A DNA stretch of 64,000 nt, taken from Peromyscus leucopus. Lineage: Eukaryota > Chordata > Mammalia > Rodentia > Cricetidae. The notes under the pieces were generated by a model. The model did no database searches. It had not been told where the DNA came from and saw nothing but the letters and a program-made list of their open reading frames with translations. Of the stretch, positions 1 to 12,600 are shown piece after piece (position 1 is the first letter of the stretch; each line of letters begins with the position of its first letter). Both the position numbers and the translations under genes were made by a program. The stretch lies in assembly GCF_004664715.2 (NCBI RefSeq), contig NC_051070.1, forward strand, positions 44,216,456-44,280,455, read 5' to 3'.

Positions 1-2204
1 CCCTAATGCGGGTCTGCTTTCTTCTCTCTCTCTTTCTCTCCTCTCTCTCTCTCTTATTTATTTACCACTACTTTCATCAAGAGACATAATCCCTCCTTTG
101 CTTTTGACCCAGAGTCTGGTGTTTCCTGACGTGAAATTGTGGCAGGCTAATTTATTAGGCAAATAGGTAAAATCTTAGATCGTTCACAGATCATGACAAC
201 AGACAGGAGCAAGCAGAAGCAAGAAACCCGTTAATTAACCATTATTATTATTTTTACTGTTAAAAAAATTCATGATGAAAGAGGGTGGTGGCTCCACCTA
301 AAATGGTGACCAGTGCTGGTGACGGTGGGATAATTTGGAATGTGTTTTAAGAGCCAGTAAGATGTCCTGGTAGATGGTAAGGCATGTAAGAGAAAGAAAA
401 GCCAAGAAAGATTTTGCTGTCAAGGACAGAGTTATTATCATAAATTAAGGGGATTAAAAAGAAAAAATCCACTCAGTAATTCCTCCCAGTGTGGAATTAT
501 TAAATATAAGTTAAGGTTTTAATAACAGGCAAGTTGGAAATAAGTGTTCAGCAGGGAACTGGAGAGTTTGGCTGCAGAGAAATTCATGGCAGTAACAGTT
601 ATTTAAGCGATAATGTGAAATGACATGCTTTGATTTTACCAAGGGAATGAGTGTGGATAGACAAAAGAAGACCAGAACATTCTATGAAGGAATAAACAAA
701 GAAACTGAGGAATGGTCATCAGTGTGGGAAGAAGCCCAGAAAGTGCCGAGGAAGGACCAGACATCAAGGAAGGACGGGAGAATGACTAACTGTGACAAGT
801 GTCCTAAGGACCACAGACGGTAAGACACAGCCTGGGAACCCATCGCTGGTTTAGCCATGGAAATGGCCCCATGACTTAGTCAAGAATGGCTTCTGTTGGG
901 TGGTTCAGGCCAAGATCTGATTAGAACTGACTTGAGAGGGGTGAAGAAGAAATGGATGTTGGACTGCAACTTCTAAACACAAACAACTGTTCAGAGTTTC
1001 TGACAATGGCTGACAAAAAAGTAGGTAGACAGAGAGAGACCCTGCCTCAAAAAAATAAAGTAAAAAAACAACAACTGAGGTGTGGCGAGGCCAGGGATTT
1101 AGGAGACCAAAGTTGTTCAGCAAGCACTGTGGGGAGAGGGGAGCAGAGCAGGAAGTGGGGAGGGGAGGGGGAAAGGGAGATGGAAGAGGGGAAGGCAGAG
1201 GATTGGAGGAGGTGGAGAAAAGGACAAACCAGGAATGAGTGACAAGTGGCACAGGGTGACGGCAGGTGGACAGACGGACAGTGAGCGTCAATGTAGGCCT
1301 TAGAAAGAATGGGGATGAGAATGGCCATGAAGAATCTGAACCTGAAAAGAACTTAAACCTTTTTCTACAGAGAAAACTACAGCTTGCTCTAGAGAGTTCC
1401 CATGAGCACATCTGTAGCAGCAACACAGGAATTTAAAATCAAAACTACATAAATGGTGTAAGTGGGATGATAGTATACATTCTAAAATGTATACAGGAGA
1501 CCACCGGACTCACTTCCATGACTTATTGTCTCAATTAATATTCCGAGGACTGGTTTGCATTTCAGCATCTAGTACTACTTACTTCATTTCTCTGAATAGC
1601 AGCACACTGCTCTATTGTCCGGATACAGAATTTCTTTATCTAGCTCCTTTGGAGGGACAGCGGAATGTTTTCATCCTAGTTACTATACACAATGCCGTGC
1701 TGACCATCCCTGTACTCAGATGGCTACTCAGGTAAACTGCTGGGACAAATCCCTTATGTGGAATTGCCAGATCAAGATCCTAACAGGAGCCTGGGCCTGC
1801 TTTGTCCTGTGTATGAGATTCCAGAGAAGAGGAGTTCTCCTGTATGGCTGATGATGATGATGTACCTCCAGGACCTCCCTAGTCAGTATGAACCAGTCTG
1901 CACAGCTGGCCTCCGGCTTTTTAGAGGAGGTGATAGAAGTCGACATTAACAGCCATCCATTATGGAGCATTAAACAACTGCTTAAGTTGTTCATTCTGAG
2001 TCAGACATAGACGTGCAGTCCAGCTCGGAGCCTAGCTCCACCACTCATTAGCTAAGTGACTGAAGAAAAATAATCCCTGTGAGTATCAAAAGCTCCCTGC
2101 CCCCAGATGGTGATGATGGTATCACAGCCCATGGTGAGTAATAGCCGCCATTATAACATTGCTGTTGAAATTATTCTTGTTATTATTATAGTCATTATTT
2201 TTAC
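1..2204 (-). other. VWA8: VWA8 intron downstream of exon w10 (partial)
   Basis: This is intronic sequence after the last visible exon. It holds a CT-rich simple repeat at 20-55, a degenerate SINE-like tail near 1020-1070, and a purine-rich (G/A) stretch at about 1135-1230. That purine tract explains the 173-codon and 93-codon Pro/Ser-rich open frames on the minus strand. I see no exon, promoter or RNA gene. Confidence 0.7.
20..55. repeat. CT-rich simple repeat
   Basis: Imperfect (CT)n/(CTTT)n tract, about 36 bases. Ordinary polypyrimidine microsatellite. Confidence 0.85.
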
Positions 2205-2324
2205 CTAAAGTGCCAAAGAAGTCATTGCCCAAGAAAGGGAAGCCAGGCCTGTTGGCCAAAACTACCATCCTGAAGTCAGGATGAATCACGATAACGTCTT
2301 TTCTTCCATCCACATTGGCAGCAT
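2205..2324 (-). CDS. VWA8: VWA8 coding exon w10 (most downstream in window): AAA3 sensor 1
   Basis: This 120-nt exon completes a codon (C|AT, His), encodes 39 residues ([10 protein letters not shown] ... G-N-D-F-F-G-T-L) and leaves after one base. The strand [13 protein letters not shown] ends in the sensor-1 Asn, followed by F-L-G-N-D-F-F, which is strongly conserved in VWA8. The acceptor is TTCAG|ATGC and the donor TTAG|GTAAAA. The stretch around the w9/w10 junction ([10 protein letters not shown]) differs from human more than its surroundings. The following exon is not found between 1 and 2204. Confidence 0.96.
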
Positions 2325-3589
2325 CTGAAAAATAAAACAGTTTATGAAACTCTGTTCAAAACAGCTTCAGGTGTTCCTGACTCAATTGTCATCTCCAAGG
2401 CTGTGGTAGGACATCAGATGAACATCAGCGAGACTCTCGTTCAATCCAGGACACCAGGAACTCACACAAGTTTGAAAATTATTATGTTCTACTTCTAAGC
2501 TATCCTTCAAAATGTCAGGAGAAGACACAGAGGGCCAGACACAGCCAGGGCCTGATCACAGCTTCTGTCTGCGCAGCGTCTTCTTCCTTCTGGTCACACC
2601 ATCTTTGTATACTACAGTCCTCAGAGCAAAGGATCAGGCTGAGCTCTAACCCTTGAGAGTGTAAGGGACCCTGTTAAGGGACAGTACTCAGGCTAAGGTA
2701 AATTCACATCTTCCCTAAACTGTGAAAGTCAAATGTTAAAATGCTGTTAATAGTGCTAAGTACATCCCAGAGCAGTGGCCTTGCAACAACATCAAAGAGG
2801 AACACGTCCACCATGCCGACCTTTCTAATGGGATTCTCTTTATATATGTTCTTCAAACATTTAAGATTTTAGTACTGATTTATGGTACTGGCTATCTATT
2901 TTCCAAGGCTAGTTATAAATTTTCAAGTCTTTTCACAAGACAAAAAACCTCCTGAAATTAGCATCTTACATGTATTTAGAAAACTTAAATTGCCTTATAG
3001 TTAAATATGCATGTATAGGCTAGGTTTTGTTTTGGTTTTTGGTCAACTTGACACAAGGTAGAGTCAGTCACCTGGGAAGAGGGAACCTCAACTGAGAACA
3101 TGTCTCCATAAGATCGCCTATAGGCAAGTCTGTGAGGCATTTTCTTGATTAATGATTGATGTGGGAGGGCCCAGCCCTCTATGGGTAATGCCGCCCCTAG
3201 GCAGGGGGTCCTGGGGCATATAAAAAAGCAAACTGAGCAAGCTATGAGGAACAAGCCAGTAAGTGATTTTCCTCAATGATCTCTGCTTCAATTCCTGCCT
3301 CAAAGTTCCTGCTTTGAGTTCCTGTCCTAACTTCCTTCAGTGATGGAATGTAACCTAGGAGTTGTAAGCTCTAAGCTTTATGATAAAAATAAACTTTTTC
3401 TTCCTGAAGTTGCTTGTGATCATGCTGTTTTATCAGAGCAACAGAAATCCTAAGACAATACTGATGAGATTTATTAATTTTCCTTCTCAGCCCACCCCCA
3501 GCAATATCTACTAAAAGAAGAGTATTTCTGTGTTTGGGGAAGAAGAAAAGTAGAATCCAAAGCAGAGAATAACCTCTTCCTGAGTTACG

Positions 3590-3631
<42 letters not shown>

Positions 3632-6600
3632 TTAAATAAACCATCTGTAACACGATTGCTAAACAGTCTTATTATTAAAAAACCTGGAGTCAGATACTGG
3701 AGGTGAGAGCTGAAAGATCAGAGGGATAGAACAAGTTCTTATCACTAGGAAATCCTCATCCCAAGGGAGCTATTTCCTGTATACTCCTGCCTTATATACC
3801 TTTCTGTGCCCTGACATCTCACTTCCTCTCTCCACCTAGCTACATCACTTCCTCTTTCCACCCAGCTCTATCACTTCCTGTCTGTCTGTACAGACCTCCA
3901 GACCTCTACGGTTAACTAGTGCTGGGATTAAAGGTGTGTGCCACCAAGTCTGTCTCTGTTGCCAGTGTGGCCTTGAATTCACAGAGATCCAGATGAATCT
4001 CTGCTTCCTGAATGCTAGGATTAAAGGTGAGCGCTACCACTGCCTGTCCTATACGTTTAATATAGTGGCTAGCTTTTTCCTTTGATCCCCAGGCAAGCTT
4101 TATATGTTAGAGAACAAATATCACCATACCATCCACTGATTTTTAAAATTTTGCTTTAATGTATGTACCACATGTGTACCAGTGGAGGCCGGAAGTCAGC
4201 ATTAGATTCCCTGGAACTGGAGTTACAGATGGTTGTGAGCCAACATGTGAGTGCAGGGAATGGAACCTGAGTTCTCTGGAAGAGCAGCAAGTATTAACTA
4301 TTGAGCCATCTCTCCAGCCCATATTCAGTAACTCTTAATTGTACTGACCCAATAATAAAAGTAAGTTTTAATACTGTGAGCAAGAGAAACAGGCCAGAGT
4401 TCCTAAAATTTCAAGATAGGATTTTAATAATAGAATCACACGCAAATATTTGAAAAACAGGTATAAAGATTCAAGGTTGACATTTTCAGGGTAGAAAAGT
4501 ATAAAGACTGATCACAGAAGAGGGAAACTGGGGGCTGTGGGTATAGCTTAGGGATGAAGCATGTGATTCCACAATTGAAGATCGATTCTCTCTCAGCACC
4601 ACCAACAAATAAAACCAAAACCAAAAAAACCAAAACCAAACCAAACCAAATCAACCAACCCAACAAACCCCCTGAAACCAGAGAGGTTAGATTTAGATGT
4701 TATTTTTAGAAATGACTGTCAGTACAATTTAATTTGCAATGAACTTAAGCTTATTGCTTGTTTATAGGAGAGAGCTAGAGAGGTACATCCCAGAGATGTA
4801 AAAACTCCACACACTACGGAAAACGTCGCTCTTTACTACTCACGTGCAACAATGCGCCGACCATCTGCTAAAATCATTTCTCCATTTTCTACCAGAGTTT
4901 TCAAAATACAGGTGACATTTGTCGGTGCTTTGTCTGCCTCATCGACTACTAGAATGTGACCCAACTTTACCGCTTTAACCTTTGAAGACAGAAAATGTAT
5001 CATTAGAAACAAAAGAGCCAAAGTAACCATTATTGAAAGCTCATGATGGCTCACGGCTTTGAATTGGCCTCAGCCAGTTGCAAGTTCCAGGCACAGTCGG
5101 CATCACACAGTCAGCAACAGAAGCATCCCGGGGCACTCAAACACAACAGCAAGTTTGGCACTTTTCTCCAGTTAGAACCGTTCCCAACAATGTTTCACAC
5201 CCCAGAATGGGGGAGACTGAAAGTGCCATAGAGGGTGGGAGGAGTTTGATGGAACAGTCACCGTACAGTTTGGAATGTAGTTTGATCAGAGGAGATGGGT
5301 GTTCAGGACAAAGAAAATCGATGGCCATCTGCATTGGGGAAGAGTGAACACATTGTCTCTAGGACAGTCAATGTAAGAAAAGGCACAGCAAGGTAGACTG
5401 GGTTTCTACCGCTAAGGAATGGGTTGCCAGATGAGAAAATAGGCACTTGACCTCACCAAGTAATGGGGCAGAACTACACATGTCTGAATTCTGACCTGAT
5501 GAAAATGGAGCACTGAGCTACACTTCAGGGTACTGAACTTGGCAGAACACACTGAGTTGACGCAGTCTGGCACAGTGAGTGAAGTGGACGCAGAGAAATG
5601 CAGGGAGAATATTCGAGCGACCTTGGAGAGGCGTCACCTATAGACAGGAGAGGAAGGCAGGCGAGCGTGCGGGGTCTTGGGCGATCATGTGGAGGGCGAC
5701 ATGGGGAGAACGATGAGGCTGTAGACCCCACCGACCCTTGCCAGGCTCTCCTCATGCTTTCAAGGAGGCGGGCAGGAGATACTCTATACATTTCAACATA
5801 ATCTAAAATTTCTTTCTAAAAGAGATGCTAATTAATAACCCACAACCTAGTGGACCATATCAAATTGTTCTGACTGCACAGTATTAACTAATGATTTTAA
5901 GGAAACAAACTTATAAATGATGCTTCTTTTTATCACAGTATTTCATACTGTATTCTCAAAGACTTTATAAGGATTTTTTTTTTTTAAATTTAGGGTGAAA
6001 ATAAGCTAAATTTAAACAAGAAAAGATGTAGCTGCTCCTACTCCTAACACACCTCTGTTCAGAGAGGAGCTGGGCTCGAGCTTGGAGACTTCTGGCACAG
6101 ATCCTGACTTTCCCCAGCCTTGGGGCCTGGCCCACAGCAGCTCCATGACAGTTGCCCACAGAGCAGCTCTGTGGCCAGGCTTAGATTTGAGTCTTGAGTG
6201 GGAGTTAGATCCTCTCAGGCCCTCCGAACACTGAGTTGATGTTTTGTTAGTTTAGAACAACAACAGACTTTTTAAAAGCCTCAGAAAATAAGCAGAGGAT
6301 CCCTGTCAGTTCCTGAATCTCACTGAGGAGAGAAGAGCAGGAAGAGAACATATCATTTTCCCAAGAATTTCATTTCAATAGAGAGCATATCTAAAATGAT
6401 ACAGGTCTGCACTCCAGTCAGACCGACACTAAGATGATAAACGCACGTGCTCAATTCAGACAACTGACCCGTCCATGGGCTGAGGTACAGGTACAATCAA
6501 AACGCACGTTAGACCATGTGAATCATCGGCTTACTGACCAGAGGTGAGTCTTCATACACAATTAGTCCATCTTTAACCGAGGGCTGAAGGGTCAGAGTCT

Positions 6601-9600
6601 GCACCGTGGTGTCCCTGAAGTCAAACCAAACATTACATCGTCAGGCCGGAAATGAACCAGTGTTTGAGCACAAATAAATAATGAGTAAATCTTTACATTT
6701 CTTCAACATCCTGCTTTTCCCAAGAAAAACCAAAGCAACAAGAGAAAGTTCAGCCAGCAACAGCATTCTGTCGACAGCACGGATCTTCAGGGTTTAGAAA
6801 TGAATACAGTCGCCAAATCCGTGCCTTTCCCTGAGCAATCCTTCTGTAGTGATTTCACTACTCAAAATTATCTCCTGAGGCTGAAGAGACTATTTAAAAA
6901 TATGTTTATATTGCTGCACATTACAAAGAATACTAGTGCTATTTAAAAATTGATGGCCAGATTGCCACCCACCCTGGCCAATTAACCTAGGAATACCACA
7001 TCCCACCCAATCTGCCATCCGGGGCAAAGGCCAGACTATCATGCTACTTGAAGAACACAATTACATCATAGGATTTTGAAGATTTGGAGATAAAATCCAA
7101 GGCTTTGGACTGTATTATTTCAAAGCTATTCTTTTACTATTTGTCTGGCCTTCCTTTAAGTGGGTTCTTGAAAAATGTTAACACTGAGTTATCTATGCTC
7201 CGAGCCTCTCTTCTGAGGAGCCGTGGAATTCCTATCACCTGTGTGCAGAATTGCAGGCGTAGACAGGTAAGTTCTCACATTTTCAAGGCAGGCAATTTTA
7301 TGTCTTTACTTTCAACACTCACTGCATCTTAAAAAACGAAAAGTTCTATGGCCAATCTGACCATGCTACACAATGAAATCACATAGAGCAAAATATGACC
7401 ATTATCTCTAAGAGTCCAAAGTTATCTTTCAAAGACCCTGCTACTTATTCCAAGTTAGCAACGAAGCTCCAGCTGCACTGTCTTGAACACCTGCCATGTG
7501 TAAGACACTGCCTGTACTGTGAACCTCAGACCTTGATTCTGTATATACTTGTGAAACAAACTCAAATGTCAAACTTTTCTACTAACTTAAAAATTTGCAA
7601 TGTGCATCTTGGAGGTAGGGAATGGTCCTGATGATCTTTAAGTCTGTCTTACAAAGGACAGTGACATCAGCAAGGTACACTTGGGGTTGACTAGTCACAG
7701 CACTCAGAGTTGATTGTTCACGTCCATTTTTTAGTCCAGATGAGTTGAATCTAGACTTTCTATAGTTGTGGGTAACTTCTCTATGATAGTCTTCCTGTAC
7801 CAGGGCTGGAACAGATACATGGGCAATATAATCATAAATCTTTACATTCCTAGACTTTGTTTCAATTACACCTTATCAGGAAGGGTTCTCTAAAGTGACA
7901 GTAACAGGTTTCTTGAGTTGACCTGAGCCTCTTGTGAGCTCCCATGAGCGTGGCCTAGTGGGATCATGGTTTGTCCCCAGAGTTCTCTGCCTCCTTCATG
8001 TCACAAGGAATATATTCCAAAGAATCTACTAAAAATCAAATTAAAATGCACTAGGAAATGTAAAAAAACAAAAACAAAAACAGTGAAAATACATTCTGGC
8101 GATTTATTGGTGCTTTTCAACATTTTTTTTTGGTGGGACATGATAGTATGTTGTTATATATCAACTTTCTGTATTCACAGGTCTTATACATTCACTGTCA
8201 GTCACACTTTATACTATCTTTTGATGACAAATTAGTTTCCAGTTTTGAATAAATTAAGAACAAAGTTTCATCAGCTGACTTAAATTCACTGTTAATATTC
8301 TAACACTAGAAGAGAGAGTGGGTGGGGAAAGGAAAAATACTTGTTCACACAGATTTTTAGAGCAGCATAATGGATTTCTCACCTCAGCTCTCACATATTT
8401 TAAGGGCAACAACTTGACACCTTCCAGTACCAAAAAGGAACAAGAAACTCCTGCATCATTGTCAGTGGGAAGGGGAGTCAGTTTCTGAACGAACAGTGTT
8501 TCACAGTACCTTATATCAGTCAATTTAAGATGAATTCTAATTTAAGATAGGCAAATGAAGCTGCTCTATAATGCTTGAAATTTGATAGTAGACAATTTGT
8601 CAAGTTGCATTTCATTAAAGGCTCGGTGCTAGCAGTAAGAACATGTGGGGTTTTGTTGTTGTTTTAGAAAATAAGCACAAATCAGACAATCTCCAAAGAT
8701 AACTACAGTGAGGATACACGCAAAAGCGAAACCTGACTTTCAGTGGGACTGGCTAGGAAGGAGGAAATTATAGAACAAAGCCAAGTGTTTGCTCTGATGC
8801 CTTTGTCTGAACAACAAAGGGAAAGTAAAGGCTAGTAAACCTGTCAACTAGGGTAAGCATGAAACTCTGGTTGGCGTGGACTTAGTCCAGTTATGTGGCT
8901 GGTGTGTGTGTGTGTGCGCGTGCACATTCTACTTCTCCATGGTACCTAATACAGCAAGAGAAGAGCTGGATTTCTATGACATCTCATGATAAACTCTTAA
9001 GTAAATAAAATAAGAGTAAAATGCTAGTAAATAACAAGACACTTACTGTGGCTGCAGACAGCACATGAAACAGATTCCTAATGATCACACAGTAATTTTT
9101 TTCATTATATTAGATTTAAATCATTGCCCCTCATTTATGAGTGTCTTGGGTCAAACATATTAATTGTACACATACAAAACAATGATCTGAAGAGAATACA
9201 GCAATTTCAAAACCATTTTGACTTGTTCCTTTCAAAAACAGCTTTGAAATATAAGCTAATAAAACCTTAGAGTCAACAATTTCAACAACACCAGGAAGAA
9301 GAAAAGCTAAATCTCATCTTTAGCCCAACTTTGAACAGAGTTGGCTTCCCAGTTACCAGTAATGCCTGAGTTAATGAATGAATGAATGTTCAGCTAACTG
9401 TTGGTGTTGGTGCTATTACCAATTGTTCCTGCTTCTTCCTAGTTTACAAAGTAGTTTTCTATCAAAGATTGTCAGTAAGTGGGTGGCACAAAGAAACAGT
9501 ATGCTAAACAAGCATTTTTTAACTGTAATTTAAATCCTTTTTTGAAGTCAAACTTGTCAATATGTAGTAGTTGACTTAAAAATGGCTCCAGATGCAATAA

Positions 9601-12600
9601 AAATAATTAAGTTATGAACAGACCAGGTCTCTGCCAAAATGAGGAAATAAAACTGGGGCAGGGGTTACTTCTGATGGGGTATTGTGGGGAACTAGCCTCT
9701 GAGGGCGGGCTGGTTTCTCTGGAGAGCAAATGCAATTTCCTCTGAAATGCTGTTTGTAAAGATACTTAAAGCTATCTTCTAATTCACCAAGGAGCAAAAA
9801 ATATTAAAATCAAGATATTAATTTTCAGGGTATTCTAATGAGCTGCATTTTTACAGATTTAGGTCAGTTTTTTTCTTAGAAAAAACTATAGTCAAACCTG
9901 AGGGTGACAGAAAAAGAGAGGACACAGGAACTTTAAAAGCTGACCGCTCCTTCAGCACCTGAAATCAGTGTGCACAGGACACTCGGAATGTGAGGAGAAC
10001 ACAAGAACAGAAAACAGAACGCTCAGAAGAGACAGCGAACACTGAGTTCCTCAGTATTTGGAAGTAGAACTGAAACATAATTTTTATCAATAAGATACAA
10101 ATAATATTACTGAATGAGATTTTCTTTTTTCTTTTTCTTTCTTTTCTTGTTTTGTTTTTTGGGACACAGTTTCAGTATACAGTCTTTGCTGGTCTAGAAA
10201 CCTCAAAACTGTAAGAGCTCCACCTGCCTCTGCCACAGAGTGCTGGGATTAAAGGTGTGGGCCAAAATGCCTGGCTAAGATAGGACTGTTTTCAAGTGAA
10301 GACTTTTGACATCATCAAGAAGATAATTTTTGTACTGATTAAGTTTGTTCACTGACATTTTCATACATACATGCTGCATTCTGTTTCCCGTCATCTCTCA
10401 TCTTCCTCTATTGTTATCCCCCTTCCTAAGGGTCCCTTTCCCAAATGCCGATTTCCCAAATGCTCACTGATTTTGACCAGGCCATCTGTGTGGTGACAGG
10501 TTTGGAACACCCACTGGAGCCTGGTGGGCTCACCAGTGGATACAAAACTGAAGACAATGATTTTCCCTTCACCCAAATCCTCCAGAGCCCAAAGTTTATC
10601 AGGGAGGGATAGGGCCCCATGAGTCCCTCCCTGATCCATGACTGGCTGTTGACAGGCCCAATCTTGTATAAGCCTGCCTTATTTTAAGAACAGTAGTAAA
10701 ATAAGAGAGAAGTAATAATTATTAATGAAACAGGGAGGTACTTATATGGAGACAATGTTAATTAATTGAAGGATTAACCATTTACAGATACCCTGGCCTT
10801 CTACTGGATAGTAGAAGCACATGGCCTATCTTGTGATATGTAAATTTTTCTTGCTATATTGGAAAAGAAATTTCCTTGGGCTTCTAAAGAGATACAGTCC
10901 TTGTTAAAAGCAATGTTGCCAACCAATACAAAAGAAAGACAAACAAACAAACAAAAAAACAAGACTATGATTAATACAATGCAAAATTTAAAAATAGCAT
11001 CTAAAAAACATCTGGCTTGGTCAGTCATCAAGACCCCCTGAAGCCCAAGGCAGCTCATATCTAAAGAAAATTAATATAGATCATGAGAAAATACAATAGA
11101 AAAAAGGATGAAATTTGAGAGGAAAACAAAGGAATGGGGGGTAGGGATGGGAACTACCACAATGCTTGAGCCTTCTCAATGCTTAGAAAGGAAAGTCCTT
11201 TAGAAAATAAAAACAATTTTTATTCTGCCAGATGCTGAAAAGACTCCTGCCCATAAAACAGTCCCTTAGAGGACACAGAGTTCCCCCAAAGTCATTCACT
11301 CCTTACTGACAGTCTAGATGCACAGAAGTCCTAACAAACCACCATGGGAGGAAGGCTGGGGCGGCGGTGACTTTTTTTTTCAAAGAAGTTACCAGGATGT
11401 ATGGAACACTCTGCAGTTCTTGGGCAGGGAGTTGCTGGAGACAGCAGGAAGAACGTGAACTAAAACAGACACCTGGCGGTAGGCAAACACTTCAAGCTGG
11501 CCCAGTTTATCACTACCACGTCTTCTTGTCCTTCTGGGTTTTCACTACTGAAAAGAAATCCTTCCACTAGCTGAACCGTGACGAGCATTTCCACAAACTC
11601 AGAAAAGTCTGCAAGTTGTTCAGTCTTTAGAAATAAAAACTCTGCTCAAATGGTGCATAGATAATTGAGTCTTTTACTCTGAAAACCAGCTTTCTTGGTT
11701 GAGAAATTCTAAAAACTCAAAACGATGTTACTTTTTGCACTTTGGCAGGCACTTCGTTTCTCTTTTCCAGACAAAATGAAAGACAGTGTACAGTTTCTAG
11801 TCAGTGTAGAAAGGATCAGAAGGATTGGGTAAGAACAAAAATGAAAAGTTGTGCACAGAAGCGATCAGGGGGCTAAGGCTGATGAATGCTCTGGTCCCGG
11901 GATAAATCTATCAGAAAATGGATTGGTAAATACTAACTTACAAGTTTAAGAGGAAAAATGAGCAAATTTTCATGTCATGATAGTCTATAGCCTTTCAAGA
12001 AATATTTACTGCGTTTGCAGTAACAGCTGTGGCTTTATTGGAGATATACTCTAACAGGTAACAGGCGGGGAGGTGACTCATTTTTAAGCACCTGCCATGC
12101 AAGTGTGAGGACCTATGTCAGTTTCAATCCCACTGAACCCTCCTAAGAAGTTGGTGTGGCTCTTTTCTTCCTTGGCTGCTCAAGGGCTGCCATCATGAAT
12201 GACACAGAAACTTCATGATGAATGTCAGCTTCAGAGGAATCAAATGGTCATTGATGTCCTTCACTCTGGAAAGGCAATGATACCAAAGACAGAGATCCGA
12301 GAAAAGCTGGCCAAGATGCATAAGATGACCACACCAGAACCCATTTGGGTGGTGGCAAGATAAATAGGTTCAGCATGGTTTATGATTCTTTGGAAAGAAG
12401 AATGACCCTAAACACAGATTTGCAAGACATGGCCTTTAAGGAGAAATAAAAAAAAGCAAAGAAAAGACCTCTAGCAAACAGCAAAAGGAACTCGACAACA
12501 GGAAGGTCAGGGGCTGCCAAGGCCAACACTGGTGCTGGTACAAAAGTGAGCTAGAGATTGGGTAAGAGCAGGAGGAGCAGAGAGTCTGCAGTGACTTGAT

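Larger units (their letters stand above)
2325..4843 (-). other. VWA8: VWA8 intron w9-w10
   Basis: A 2.5 kb intron. Its 3' part before w10 (up to about 3000) shows nothing recognisable. The rest is mostly repeats: a rodent interspersed element (3020-3460), a CG/CA microsatellite, B1-derived monomers, a minus-strand B2 and an ID element, each listed separately. Confidence 0.75.

Noticed and set aside
905..1426. 173-codon minus-strand open frame
   Set aside because: Pro/Ser/Leu-rich translation of a purine-rich low-complexity tract; no domain or homology recognised and no splice signals linking it to VWA8.
4980..5054. N-terminal extension of the exon w9 open frame (M-S-H-H-E-L-S...)
   Set aside because: It is intron read-through: the AG acceptor and pyrimidine tract lie at 4980 and the preceding protein is supplied by exon w8.
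8890..8930. Possible promoter/CpG signal in the TG/CG tract
   Set aside because: Only a short alternating microsatellite; no CpG island or transcript start evidence nearby.
12195..12549. Functional RPS24 gene
   Set aside because: Intronless, in-frame stop at codon 8 and two coding deletions; a processed pseudogene.
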